Source: Rheinheimera riviphila (lineage in GTDB: Bacteria > Pseudomonadota > Gammaproteobacteria > Enterobacterales > Alteromonadaceae). Taken from it: a stretch of 64,000 nt of DNA. The notes below the pieces were generated by a model. The model did no database searches. It worked only from the letters and a program-made list of their open reading frames with translations, and was not told the origin of the DNA. Positions 39,645 to 49,585 of the stretch are shown here, piece by piece. The number at the start of each line of letters is the position of its first letter. The first letter of the stretch is position 1. A program made the translations under genes and the position numbers. The DNA lies in the NCBI RefSeq assembly GCF_004005945.1, contig NZ_SACS01000021.1:1-64000 (forward strand), in the 5' to 3' direction.

Positions 39645-42554
39645 CTACTCATTACTGGCAACTATCACCCGGATCGCATCAAATTTCAGTCGCGCTTTGC
39701 TAATGTAATCCGTCAGTTGTGTTTGCATTGATTGCAAATGGGCAATTTCTTCCGGCCGCACCGACGGGTTAATTTTCGACAAGGCCTGCAAGCGGCTGAT
39801 TTGTGCCGTCAACGCCAGCTGCATTTTCTGCTGGGCGTCCTGCTGAATTTGCACTAACTGTACTGACGCATAAGCTTCGGCTTTCGCAATGAGCGGGTGA
39901 ATGGTGGTTTGCAGCGCACCAACCAGTTTACTTGCCGTCTGACGGCCAACCGGTTTTAGCTGCCGGTTAAAGTTATCAAAGGGCACATTGGGTGCCAGGT
40001 TTTTACCGGTTTTTTCCAGCAATAACCGGATTGGCGTTGGTGGCAAATAACGGCCTAACTGCAACTCAGCCGGTGCGCTGGCCTCGGCGACATAAATAAA
40101 TTCAACAAAAAACGTGCCGACTGGCAGTTGTTTGTTGAACATCACCGCCGCCGAGCTGTTGCCCATGCTGTCGTTAGTCACAATATCCAGCGTGCCTTGC
40201 ACCATCGGGTGATCCCAGCTTAAAAACTGGATGTCTTCCTGTGCCAGCGCGGTTTGACGGTCGAAAGTGACGGTCACGCCGTCTTCGTCCAGACCCGGAT
40301 AATGACCCTGTGTTTGTTCTGATGGCGTCAGAATAATACTGGTGTCGCTACGGTCATCCTGATTAATTCCCAGAATATCCCAGGCTTTAATCATGTACAG
40401 CGGTAGCACGGTGTCGTCATCTTGCACGGCAATTTGCTCAGCAATCGAAGCTGCATGACCGCGGCCAGCGGAGTTAATTTCCAGCAGCTTGTCACGACCT
40501 TGTTCGAGCTTAGTTTTTAACTGCAAATTCAGCGCCTGAGTATCGTGCAGCAGTTTTGCCACCGCATCGGCATCTGGCTGATTCGCCGCAAGTTGCGCCA
40601 GCAGCTGATGTTGCAGTTCTTCAAACACCGCGCGGCCGGTCTGACTGGTGAATTGCAACGCCTGCAAGCCTTCGTGATACCACTGCACCAGAATTTCTTG
40701 TGGGTGATTCTTGAAAAATGGCAGGTAAATTTGAATATCGTGCTGCTGACCAATCCGATCCAGACGGCCGATGCGCTGCTCCAATAAATCCGGATTCAGC
40801 GGTAAATCGAACAATACCAGCTGATGGGCAAACTGGAAATTACGGCCTTCGCTACCAATTTCCGAACAAATCAGCGCCTGAGCGGCGTTGTCGTCCTGAG
40901 CAAAATAAGCGGCGGCTTTGTCGCGCTCGACAATGCTCATGCCTTCGTGGAATACCGCAGCCCGAATGCCTTCTTTCACCCGCAGCGCTTCTTCCAGCGC
41001 AATGGCAGTATCCGCATGGGCGCAAATGATCAGGAACTTTTTGTATTTATTGGCTTTGATCCGGTCAATGATCAGTTCAACCCTTGGATCAAACTGCCAC
41101 CAGCTGCTTTTATTGCCTTCAAATTCCTGGAAAATCCGCTCCGGAAATAACTGTGCCCGGGCTTTTTGCGCGTCAGTTTGGCTGGCATTAAAGGCCTGCT
41201 GCACTTTAATGGCGTTTTGATATTGTTCCGGCATTTCCAGCGGGAGTAAATGCGGCTGCCGTTTTGGAAAACCGGCAATGGCGGCGCGGCTGTTGCGAAA
41301 TAAAATGCGGCCGGTGCCGTGGCGGTCTAATAACTGGCTGAGTACCGATTGCTCGGCAGCCTGACGCTCTGGGCTTGGCTCGCTTTGTTGTAATAAGGTC
41401 AGCTCTGCAGACAAATCCGTTTCTGCGATTTTTTGCTGCAAAGTTGCTGCGGTCGCGGCTGAAATAGCTGGCGCGTCCAACACTTCTTTGGCAAGTTCTG
41501 CGATGGTTTTGTAATGCAGCTCTTCGCCCAGAAAAGTTTGATAATCGTAAAAACGGGCAGGGTCTAATAACCGCAAGCGGGCGAAATGACTTTCGTGGCC
41601 CAGCTGATCTGGCGTTGCTGTTAATAAAATAACGCCTGGGGTGTCCTGAGCCAGTGCTTCAATCCGCTGATATTCGGTACTTGGATTGTCCTGGCTCCAC
41701 TGTAAATGGTGCGCTTCGTCCACCACCAGTAAATCCCAATGCGCTTCGGTGGCCGCTTCGTGCCAGCTTTTTTTGCGGCTGAAAAACTCCAGCGTTGTTA
41801 ACACAAGCTGCTCAGATTCAAATGGATTGCCGCCATCGCCTTTGGCTTCGGTGCAGCGTTCTTCATCAAAAATGGCAAACTTCAGGTTAAACCGACGCAG
41901 CATTTCGACCAGCCATTGGTGCATCAGCGATTCTGGCACCACCACCAGCACGCGCTGCGCTAAACCGGCAATCAATTGTTGGTGAATAATCAGGCCAGCT
42001 TCGATGGTTTTACCTAAACCCACTTCATCCGACAGTAAAACGCGTGGCGCATGCCGTTTAGAGACTTCATCGGCAATATATAGTTGATGCGGAATTAAGC
42101 TAACCCGGCCGCCACCAAGGCCACGCATCGGGTTTTGTTGTTGCTGATGGATATGCTGCCAGCTGTGATAGCGCAGGGTAAACCATTCAAAACGGTCGAT
42201 TTGACCGGCAAACAAGCGGTCTTGTGGCTGATTAAAGCTAATAAAATGGTCAAGGAAAGTTTCGCGCAGACTGACCGCTTCGCCAGTGTCGGTTTTATGG
42301 CCATGGTAAATCAGGGTTTGATTTTTTTCTTCAATGGTATCAACAACCAGACTGAATTCATCAGCACTTTTGATGGTATCGCCCGGATTAAATTGCACTC
42401 GGGTCAGAGGCGCTTCGGCAATGGCATACAGCCTGGTTTCGCCGCTCGCCGGGAACAACAGAGTCAGCATGCGGCCTTCAATTCCAACCACGGTACCCAA
42501 GCCTAAATCAGACTCTGAGTCGCTGATCCAACGTTGCCCTAGTGCAAATTTCAT
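39645..42554 (-). CDS. rapA: RNA polymerase-associated ATPase RapA
   Basis: SWI2/SNF2-family translocase that recycles stalled RNA polymerase. ATG 42554 gives MKFALGQRWISDSESDLGLGTV and 969 residues, matching E. coli RapA (968); the open frame to 42608 is not conserved. N-terminal Tudor-like domains are followed by ATPase motifs LLSDEVGLGKTIEAGLI, VVDEAHHLQW and the C-lobe SEIGSEGRNFQFAHQLVLFDLPLNPDLLEQRIGRLDRIGQ. Confidence 0.95.
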   Translation of the reverse strand: MKFALGQRWISDSESDLGLGTVVGIEGRMLTLLFPASGETRLYAIAEAPLTRVQFNPGDTIKSADEFSLVVDTIEEKNQTLIYHGHKTDTGEAVSLRETFLDHFISFNQPQDRLFAGQIDRFEWFTLRYHSWQHIHQQQQNPMRGLGGGRVSLIPHQLYIADEVSKRHAPRVLLSDEVGLGKTIEAGLIIHQQLIAGLAQRVLVVVPESLMHQWLVEMLRRFNLKFAIFDEERCTEAKGDGGNPFESEQLVLTTLEFFSRKKSWHEAATEAHWDLLVVDEAHHLQWSQDNPSTEYQRIEALAQDTPGVILLTATPDQLGHESHFARLRLLDPARFYDYQTFLGEELHYKTIAELAKEVLDAPAISAATAATLQQKIAETDLSAELTLLQQSEPSPERQAAEQSVLSQLLDRHGTGRILFRNSRAAIAGFPKRQPHLLPLEMPEQYQNAIKVQQAFNASQTDAQKARAQLFPERIFQEFEGNKSSWWQFDPRVELIIDRIKANKYKKFLIICAHADTAIALEEALRVKEGIRAAVFHEGMSIVERDKAAAYFAQDDNAAQALICSEIGSEGRNFQFAHQLVLFDLPLNPDLLEQRIGRLDRIGQQHDIQIYLPFFKNHPQEILVQWYHEGLQALQFTSQTGRAVFEELQHQLLAQLAANQPDADAVAKLLHDTQALNLQLKTKLEQGRDKLLEINSAGRGHAASIAEQIAVQDDDTVLPLYMIKAWDILGINQDDRSDTSIILTPSEQTQGHYPGLDEDGVTVTFDRQTALAQEDIQFLSWDHPMVQGTLDIVTNDSMGNSSAAVMFNKQLPVGTFFVEFIYVAEASAPAELQLGRYLPPTPIRLLLEKTGKNLAPNVPFDNFNRQLKPVGRQTASKLVGALQTTIHPLIAKAEAYASVQLVQIQQDAQQKMQLALTAQISRLQALSKINPSVRPEEIAHLQSMQTQLTDYISKARLKFDAIRVIVASNE

Positions 42555-42753
42555 CATATTTTTTACCACTCCGAAAAAGGGGCTGCATGGTACTAAGAAT
42601 CGCCACAAACTGCATCTGAATGCTGTGGTTTTTTTGCAACAGATGAAAATCTGTCATGCGAATGTCATCCGCAACATCGATTCTTGCTCTACATTAAAAA
42701 GAAAAGCGAATGCATTAGTTCAATTCGGCTTTACCCACGCTAAGGAGCTGCAT

Positions 42754-44145
42754 ATGGCGCGAAGAAAAAGCAAAGAGAAAAAAATCTACGTCCTTGATAC
42801 CAACATTCTGCTGCACGAACCTTTCGCCTTCTTAAACTTCCAGGAACACGACGTGGTCATCCCGATGACCGTGTTAGAAGAATTAGACCATATTAAAGAT
42901 AAACACAAAGATGTTAGTCGTGAAGCGAGGGTGGCTATTCGCGCATTGGAGGATGTGCTTAAAGATGCCACTCCGGATCAGATGCTGGCCGGTGTCGCTT
43001 TGCCGGCGCCCACCGATTTAAAAGAAAGTGGCCATTTATTTATCGTCAACGACCATCATTTATCCGATCAAATTCCAGGTTTGCCTGGTGGCGAGAACGA
43101 CCACCTAATCATCAATACCGCGTTGTTTTTACAACGGGAAAAAGCGCCGGTTAAAGTCATTCTGGTCACTAAAGATATTAATATGCGGCTGAAGGCCAAA
43201 GGTGCCGGGTTGAAACTGGTTGAGGATTACCGCACCGACCAACTGATCGACGATGTGCGCTTTTTATATAAAGGTTATTTTAAATTTCCCGGCGATTTCT
43301 GGAGCCAGATCAAAGATTGTCGCAGCGCGAATGAAGCGCGTGAAACCTATCACTATTTGCCGCGCTCGGTGTTACCCAATGCTTATATCAACGAATATCT
43401 GGTCGACGAGTATGAAACCTTCGCTGGTCGGGTGGTTGCAATCAATGAACATGAAATTAAAGTGCTGGACTTGGGCTTTGAGCGGCTGATGCATAAAAAG
43501 GCCTGGGGGGTGATGCCAAAAAATGTCTATCAGGCAATGGCGCTGAATGCCTTGCTGGACCCGGATATGGATTTGGTGATCCTGACCGGTCCGGCTGGTT
43601 GTGGTAAAACCCTGTTGGCGCTGGCGGCGGCACTGGAAATGGTGATCGAACGTGGTTTGTATGACAAAGTGATTGTCACCCGCAACACGCCGGAAATTGC
43701 CGAGTCGATTGGCTTTTTACCGGGCACCGAAGAAGAGAAAATGGCGCCATGGCTGGCGGCAATTACCGATTCTCTGGAAGTACTGCATAAAACTGACGAG
43801 CACCCGCACGCCAGTGTCAACTACATTATGGATAAAGCCAATATCCAGTTTAAGTCGGTGAATTTTATGCGTGGCCGCAGCATCCAAAACGCCATTGTAA
43901 TTTTGGATGAATGTCAGAACTTAACTGCAGCACAGCTCAAAACCATCATCACCCGCTGCGGTGAAGGCACCAAACTGATTTGTTCTGGCAATTTGTCGCA
44001 AATCGATAGTAACTATTTAACCGCAGTCACGTCCGGTTTGACTTACATTGTCGAGCGCTTTAAAAACTTTGAAGGCAGTACCACCATCAACCTCAATGGC
44101 GTGGTGCGCAGTCGATTGGCGTCTTTTGCCGAGGCCAATTTGTAA
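42754..44145 (+). CDS. PhoH family ATPase with N-terminal PIN domain (YlaK/PhoH2-like)
   Basis: 463-residue fusion of a PIN RNase domain (about 10-140; YVLDTNILLHEP with catalytic Asp, LEELDHIKD) and a PhoH ATPase domain with Walker A LTGPAGCGKTLLALAAALE and Walker B VILDECQN. This PhoH2 architecture has RNA helicase/RNase activity in mycobacteria. ATG 42754 is set by TAAGGAG at 42741. It is not in a toxin-antitoxin pair. Role here unknown, probably RNA turnover. Confidence 0.9.
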   Translation: MARRKSKEKKIYVLDTNILLHEPFAFLNFQEHDVVIPMTVLEELDHIKDKHKDVSREARVAIRALEDVLKDATPDQMLAGVALPAPTDLKESGHLFIVNDHHLSDQIPGLPGGENDHLIINTALFLQREKAPVKVILVTKDINMRLKAKGAGLKLVEDYRTDQLIDDVRFLYKGYFKFPGDFWSQIKDCRSANEARETYHYLPRSVLPNAYINEYLVDEYETFAGRVVAINEHEIKVLDLGFERLMHKKAWGVMPKNVYQAMALNALLDPDMDLVILTGPAGCGKTLLALAAALEMVIERGLYDKVIVTRNTPEIAESIGFLPGTEEEKMAPWLAAITDSLEVLHKTDEHPHASVNYIMDKANIQFKSVNFMRGRSIQNAIVILDECQNLTAAQLKTIITRCGEGTKLICSGNLSQIDSNYLTAVTSGLTYIVERFKNFEGSTTINLNGVVRSRLASFAEANL

Positions 44146-44213
44146 ACAGGTTGACTTGATGGGCTGATAGGTTACGCTATTCAGCCCTGTCGCATCGAGG
44201 AAGTGGAAGCCTG

Positions 44214-46829
44214 GTGAAAGTGTTTTCATGGTCTGGTCTGGTCTTTGTCTTGTCCATCAGCTTTATCTGGAGCTGTGGTTATTGGTTATTGCTGCAAAGT
44301 GGATCCTGGCAGCTGCTGCAACAGAAAAATGAACTCACCCAACAGCTTGATAAAGCGCAAACTTTGCTGCAAAACTGGCAACAGGGTTACCAGCTGCATT
44401 TGGCTTATCTGGAAACTGAACTGTTGGAAGTACAACAGCTGCCGGTGGCAGGTGTTGAATCAGCGCTGGTTGACCCACTACAGCAACTTGATGAGCAAAT
44501 CCGCCGGGTATTATGGCCGGATCCATTGCTGGCGTATGCTGTGTTAGATAGTCAGGGGCGGGTGCAACGCCTGAGCTCCGCCGATGCCAGTACCTACTTT
44601 AGCCAGACCAATTTTCAGTCTGCTACCTCCGCTACTTTTTTACCGCCTTTAGTGCTCAAAGATCAATGGATCCTACCGTTGCAGGTCGACCAGCAGCAAC
44701 AACGACTGGTGCTGTGGTTTGATGCCAGTCAGCTGCAGCAACAATTACAACGGCTGATGGCGATACCAAAACAGGTGACAGAACTGCTATTGCTGTCTAA
44801 AGATGCCGAGTTGTTATCGAGTAGCCGGTTTCAGAAATCGTTATTACCACGATTAGGTCTGGATACTCAGGATCCGCAACAAGCCCTAAAAATTTATGCC
44901 AAAAGACCGCCGGAAAATCTGCTGCGCAGTAAACAGCGTTATCAGGATGCCGGAGCCTGGCCTTTGACCAGTCTGATGATCGAAGTTGCACGCAGCAGCA
45001 GTGGCTTTATCGCCAGTCATTATCTGAATTATCTCGGACGGCAAACTTTAGCCAGTTACCGTCAGCTGCCGGAATGGCAACTTTATCTGGTGGTTGAACG
45101 CGATGCTGCGCCGATGCTGGAAGAACTGGCGACCATCAAAATGCGCTTACTGGCGGCATTAACCGGTTTAAGTTTATTGTTAAGCTTGGCGTTTTATCTG
45201 ATCCACCGCCAGCTGCGGCGCGCTGCCGGTGTCGCGATGGCGGCAGAAATAACCGCCGCAGAATGGATCGACCCCACTGAACATGGCTATGAGCCGCCAG
45301 TGCTTGGTGCGCTTGAGCTCGAATCAACTGCTGAACAAGAAACGCCGTCAACGGCAGGCACCTTCCTCTCGTCAACATCTTTAGCGGACGACGGTGCTGC
45401 AGAAGCGCAAATTGACCCGTTGTTGAGGCCGCCAGAGCTAAGGTCGTCAGATGGTGTCGAAGCAAGTTTGAACCGTTCAAGCAGTGAGCCTGGATCTACA
45501 GCCATGCCAGCCACCGGTTGGCCTGCTGCCACCGCTTTGTTGCAAGCCTGGTTACAACAACCGAATCTGGACCCAAAACTGGCAGATATCAGTCGCAGTT
45601 GGTTACAACAAGTGACGCCGGACACTGCTGAACAGACGTGGTGCATTGACATGATGCAGGATCTGACGCGGTTGTTGGCACAACGTATTCAGGCCGATGC
45701 CAAACGTAATTATTTGCTGGAAGCCAGTATCGATTTTCCCGTAGCGTTATTCATCCAGCAACAACGATTATTGCCGCTCCTGCAAAATCTGCTGACGCAA
45801 ACTGAACTGCGTATCGACACCGGGACTTTGTTGGTCCGGCTGATGCTGGCTGAAACCAATCAGCTGCGGATTGAGTTTGTCGATCAGGCACATAGCCTGA
45901 CGGATGGGCAATGGCTGAGCTTGCTGGATCCTGCTGCAGAAGACCACTCCGAAACTGCCGTCGCTTACCGGCAAATCCAACAGCAATTAGCGGAATTAAA
46001 TGCGCATTTATCGGCACGGGCTGATTTGGCTGCCGGTAATAAGATGGTGTTGATTGTGCCTTGTGAAGTGCCGTTACAGCCGGAATCTGCGACCGTTGAA
46101 GTCTTAACCGGCAGTGCGATGTTATTGTGCCCGCCCGGCGCCGCACAACAATTGTACCGGCGCTTGTTCCGACAGTCCGGCCTGGACTTACTGCCGATGG
46201 ACGACGCCAGTCAATTGCTGCAATGGTGTGAGAGTTCACCGCAAGAACTTAGCAAAATGCTGATTGATGAAGACTTTGTGCAAGCAGATGCAGCATTGGC
46301 CGGCAAAATTGCCGCAGTGGTGCGACGTTATTTTCCTGAGGTGCAAGTGTTGCTGGTGGTTCGTCAGCCGCAACAATGGCTGGCTCTGGCGCAATCGGAA
46401 CAATTGTTTTTAATGGCGAAGCCGCTGACACCGCAGGTATTAACCAGTGCCTTTCAAAGTAGTGCTGCTGGTATTATCAGCGGCAAAAAAGCAAACATCT
46501 GGCTCTGTCAGCCGGATCCGCTACAGTATTGGTGGATTGAACAACAGCTGCATAACTTGCATTATCAGGTGCAGCCCGTAACACCATCGGCAGCATTACC
46601 CGGTGATTTGCAGCGGGATTATTACTGTTTGCCTTGCTCAAGGTATGAAGAACTCAACGCAAATGGAACTCTGCCGCAGTTTGTGTTGTGGTGTCAGGGA
46701 ACTGAACTGGTATCAGCAGGCACCAGCCATCCGTTGTGGGTGATGGCAGAAGGTAGTGCGGCACTCAGCCGCCATTTGTATCACATAACATTACAACATC
46801 AAGGCAGCACGACGGACATGAACCGATGA
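44214..46829 (+). CDS. Membrane protein resembling a degenerate hybrid sensor kinase
   Basis: 871 residues starting at GTG. Membrane helices at about 6-28 and 311-332 enclose a roughly 280-residue periplasmic region with a coiled-coil start. After a low-complexity linker (about 340-435), residues about 480-617 have the length and order of a histidine-kinase ATPase domain (LLPLLQNLLTQTE in the N-box place; LNAHLSARADLAAGNKMVLIVP at its end), but no H-box His and no G-box glycines. Two receiver-like segments follow: about 633-755 with KPLTPQVL, and about 760-870 starting IWLCQPDPLQYWWIEQQL. The layout recalls BarA but looks catalytically dead. Overlaps the next gene (ATGA). Confidence 0.6.
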   Translation: MKVFSWSGLVFVLSISFIWSCGYWLLLQSGSWQLLQQKNELTQQLDKAQTLLQNWQQGYQLHLAYLETELLEVQQLPVAGVESALVDPLQQLDEQIRRVLWPDPLLAYAVLDSQGRVQRLSSADASTYFSQTNFQSATSATFLPPLVLKDQWILPLQVDQQQQRLVLWFDASQLQQQLQRLMAIPKQVTELLLLSKDAELLSSSRFQKSLLPRLGLDTQDPQQALKIYAKRPPENLLRSKQRYQDAGAWPLTSLMIEVARSSSGFIASHYLNYLGRQTLASYRQLPEWQLYLVVERDAAPMLEELATIKMRLLAALTGLSLLLSLAFYLIHRQLRRAAGVAMAAEITAAEWIDPTEHGYEPPVLGALELESTAEQETPSTAGTFLSSTSLADDGAAEAQIDPLLRPPELRSSDGVEASLNRSSSEPGSTAMPATGWPAATALLQAWLQQPNLDPKLADISRSWLQQVTPDTAEQTWCIDMMQDLTRLLAQRIQADAKRNYLLEASIDFPVALFIQQQRLLPLLQNLLTQTELRIDTGTLLVRLMLAETNQLRIEFVDQAHSLTDGQWLSLLDPAAEDHSETAVAYRQIQQQLAELNAHLSARADLAAGNKMVLIVPCEVPLQPESATVEVLTGSAMLLCPPGAAQQLYRRLFRQSGLDLLPMDDASQLLQWCESSPQELSKMLIDEDFVQADAALAGKIAAVVRRYFPEVQVLLVVRQPQQWLALAQSEQLFLMAKPLTPQVLTSAFQSSAAGIISGKKANIWLCQPDPLQYWWIEQQLHNLHYQVQPVTPSAALPGDLQRDYYCLPCSRYEELNANGTLPQFVLWCQGTELVSAGTSHPLWVMAEGSAALSRHLYHITLQHQGSTTDMNR

Positions 46830-47905
46830 ATCCACTCTATAACGAATATAAAAGATCGCAGCTGCGCACTTTCCTCGTGGTGTTGTGTCTGGCATTTGCC
46901 GCTGCAGTGTTCGACTACTTTATTGCTTTAAATCAAAGGATTGCGCAACAACAAAACTTGCTAAATTCCGCAGTGGAAGATTTGGAACATCAGTTCAGTC
47001 CGTTGTTGCACTTAATGACCATTCTCAAAGCCGATGCTGAACTGAGTTTGTTGGCTGAGCAAGCAAGCGATGCCAGTCAGCCGCTGCCCGGAATGTTGTG
47101 GTCGGCGGTGGCTGAACAACCTGATGCGAAACTGAGTGATGCAGAAGTCGCCATGCTGCAGCAATTAACACCAAAACTGCAACATAGCCAGCGCAGCACG
47201 ATCGTGATCCGTCAGTTTAGTTATGTCTCGAACAACGGCGTCTGGTACTCCACAACCGATAACCGCAGCGCTGCTCAGGAATTACAGTCAAAACTGTACT
47301 GGGAACAAAAACAACAACAGCATAAATTGGGGTTGCCGGATATCCGGCTGCATAAAGTCGATGCCGCTGAAACGATTTTTTTACTGGCGATCCCAGTACA
47401 GAAAAAAGAGCAGCATATCGGCGAATTGTTATTGGAGCTTGATTTAGCCACCATGCTGAAACTGGTGGCGAAGGCACAGCAAGGCGCACGGGTTCAGTTG
47501 ATGAATGATGTTGGGCAGGCGTTGTTAACGGTTGAAAAAATGCAGGTAGTACCGGTACAACCACAAGATCTGATCCACCACAGCGACAATTTAAAAACCC
47601 TTGAGCAGCTACATCTGACATTACATCTGGAGCCGGTGCATATCGCTTCGGTGAGTAGTGAGCTGATGAATTTTATGGGGCATTTGCTGCTGTATCTGGC
47701 GACATTAATGTTGTTATCGATTTATCTGCGGCGCCGGTTTAAGACCAAAGTATTGTCCCCGTTTCACCGGTTGTTGGTGCATATCGAGCGGCTGCGGCGG
47801 GGTGACAATCAGGGCGTACGGAATATTCCGGCGGACTGGGTGCAGGTGTTTCATCAGGTGGAGCAAATTCGCAGCGGCACGGATGAGACTCAGAACAAAC
47901 GGTAA
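46826..47905 (+). CDS. Membrane sensor-like protein without output domain
   Basis: 359 residues: short cytoplasmic N terminus, membrane helix (about 14-34), a periplasmic region of about 240 residues with a PAS/Cache-like pattern (SYVSNNGVWYST, AIPVQKKEQHIGELLLELDLATML), a second membrane helix (about 283-303) and a basic tail with a HAMP-like LSPFHRLLVHIERLRRGDNQGVR. No kinase, cyclase or chemotaxis module follows. It overlaps the preceding gene by 4 bp, so the two are translationally coupled and probably act together. Its 3' end overlaps the convergent 47890 gene by 16 bp. Confidence 0.6.
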   Translation: MNPLYNEYKRSQLRTFLVVLCLAFAAAVFDYFIALNQRIAQQQNLLNSAVEDLEHQFSPLLHLMTILKADAELSLLAEQASDASQPLPGMLWSAVAEQPDAKLSDAEVAMLQQLTPKLQHSQRSTIVIRQFSYVSNNGVWYSTTDNRSAAQELQSKLYWEQKQQQHKLGLPDIRLHKVDAAETIFLLAIPVQKKEQHIGELLLELDLATMLKLVAKAQQGARVQLMNDVGQALLTVEKMQVVPVQPQDLIHHSDNLKTLEQLHLTLHLEPVHIASVSSELMNFMGHLLLYLATLMLLSIYLRRRFKTKVLSPFHRLLVHIERLRRGDNQGVRNIPADWVQVFHQVEQIRSGTDETQNKR

Positions 47906-48813
47906 GTAAACTGGCGGTTGGTCAGGTAGGTTTGATATTTTTGCGCCAAGGTGCCTAATTTCGTTGGGGCAGGGCCTGTTGGATCCACCACCAGATAGGT
48001 GATCCCCTGCAAAGTGACGGTCAGTTCATGCTCCAGTGGCGGGATTTGCGCGGCCACGACCGCATGGTCTGGAAAATACACAATGCCGATACTGTTTTTC
48101 GGGAAAATATTCTGCAACACCGCCGCATACAACACGGCTTTACTGTCACAATCGCCGCCATGTTCCACCAACAGTTTCAGTGGCGCTGAATAGCCGCTGC
48201 CGGCGGACGCCTGGCGATTGGATAAATCCTGATAAGGGATTTGCTGCACCCAATCACTGATTTTTCCGGAGATTTGCCGGATATTATTTTTGCCATATAA
48301 ATCAACAAAGGCATTCGAGATGGATTGCAACGCCGGGCGGCTTTGTTGCATCACCCGCACGTGATCCGGGATCACAAATTGCTCGCCGGTTGGGCTTTTC
48401 ATTAGATAATAAAAATCACGTTTCAGGTAGTTGTCGTAAGCTTGCTGTTGCGCTAGTTGCAATTGTTGCTGTACCTGATCAACCTGGCTGGCTTCATTGC
48501 CGCGCACTGTCACCCGAAATGGCAGGTTTTTCGGCGACATCTGCACCCGAATTCCGCGTTGTTGCAATTTCACCGCCGCCAATAGCACCTGATGGCGGAT
48601 ATGTTGATCAGCAAGTTCAGTTGAATAACGCCGGGTGCTACCGGACTGCGCTTTAATCGCGGTGTTGTCGAGTTGAAAGCTTAACTCTGGCTCCGGCGGC
48701 CATTGATAGCGAAATTCAGTCGTCGTTTTGGCGATAGTTTTTTGCACATCAATAGCCGCTGACAGGAGTGATGACCAAAGTAAACTATTCAGCACAAACA
48801 GAATTTTCAGCAC
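47890..48813 (-). CDS. Secreted transglutaminase-like cysteine protease fold protein
   Basis: 307 residues with an N-terminal signal peptide (about 1-19). The C-terminal part carries a plausible transglutaminase-like Cys-His-Asp triad: VEHGGDCDSKAVLYAAVL, FPDHAVVAA, YLVVDPTGP. The N-terminal 150 residues match nothing I recognise. It may cut or crosslink a surface or periplasmic protein. Its start lies inside the end of the upstream GlyGly-CTERM gene (29-bp overlap), so coupling is likely. Confidence 0.65.
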   Translation of the reverse strand: MLKILFVLNSLLWSSLLSAAIDVQKTIAKTTTEFRYQWPPEPELSFQLDNTAIKAQSGSTRRYSTELADQHIRHQVLLAAVKLQQRGIRVQMSPKNLPFRVTVRGNEASQVDQVQQQLQLAQQQAYDNYLKRDFYYLMKSPTGEQFVIPDHVRVMQQSRPALQSISNAFVDLYGKNNIRQISGKISDWVQQIPYQDLSNRQASAGSGYSAPLKLLVEHGGDCDSKAVLYAAVLQNIFPKNSIGIVYFPDHAVVAAQIPPLEHELTVTLQGITYLVVDPTGPAPTKLGTLAQKYQTYLTNRQFTYRLF

Positions 48814-49477
48814 CAGATGATTTCCGTCGTTTCAGATAAACACAGCTTAATGCTAAAAAGCTGAAAACTCCAAGACTGCCGCCGGATTCTTCCCGCACTA
48901 TCACTTCGATGAAATCGTCGCGGCTCTGATCTTCCAGTGGCAGACGATTTAAGGTGTCATTGTCGTAACCGGACACTTCAGCCAGCAGGTAACCGGTGCG
49001 GGCATCGACCAATTCAATCAGCAATTTGTAATAGCCGGTCCGCAGCTGGCTTAAATCAGTTTCGATAGCGAACCAGTCCTGACTGCTTTGGCCATAAAGT
49101 GTGAAGACTGAACTGGTGTGGATGACAGTTTCATACCCTGAACTGTCAATCAGGCTGTAAACAGCATATACCGGTTGTGAGTTGTAGTCGGTGTGGGCGT
49201 CAAAACGGACATAGAGTTGCGAATAAAAGCCATTGTTGTTGCCGTCATAACGCATGGTTAAATCGATGGTGTGGAACCAGGCACTGCTCTGAAACGCTTG
49301 TGTGACTGCCAGTGAACGATTGACAGCAATGTTCGGTAAGGCTTTAGCGCTGCTGGCGACGGTGCTGGCCGGTAAATGTGATTCTTTGGTTGGTTGTAAT
49401 GCGGTTAAAGGTTCAGTTGCGAGCACTGAAGGGGTGGTTAATAATGCGAAAATCAGTGGTAGTACATGGGTTTTCAT
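48785..49477 (-). CDS. Secreted protein with GlyGly-CTERM sorting tail
   Basis: 230 residues with a signal peptide ending near VLA (about 20). The middle is beta-rich (WFHTIDLTMRYDGNNNGFYSQLYVRFDAHTDYN; GYYKLLIELVDARTGYLLAEVSGYD), resembling the 'choice-of-anchor H' type, whose role is unknown. It ends with ESGGSLGVFSFLALSCVYLKRRK: Gly-Gly-Ser, a hydrophobic helix and a basic cluster, the GlyGly-CTERM signal handled by rhombosortase. No rhombosortase gene is in the window. Overlaps the transglutaminase-like gene by 29 bp. Confidence 0.65.
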   Translation of the reverse strand: MKTHVLPLIFALLTTPSVLATEPLTALQPTKESHLPASTVASSAKALPNIAVNRSLAVTQAFQSSAWFHTIDLTMRYDGNNNGFYSQLYVRFDAHTDYNSQPVYAVYSLIDSSGYETVIHTSSVFTLYGQSSQDWFAIETDLSQLRTGYYKLLIELVDARTGYLLAEVSGYDNDTLNRLPLEDQSRDDFIEVIVREESGGSLGVFSFLALSCVYLKRRKSSGAENSVCAE

Positions 49478-49585
49478 GGTCAGTGCTCCTGTAGCTTTGA
49501 TATCATCCTTGCTTGTTGCGGCTGAATAGCTCCTGAATTTTTTTCTTCTTACAAATCCCGGCGAAAACCGGTCACTGGATGAGTC

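Noticed and set aside
42334-42753. N-terminal extension of the PhoH protein
   Set aside because: This part is antisense to rapA; TAAGGAG and the conserved PIN start place the gene start at 42754.
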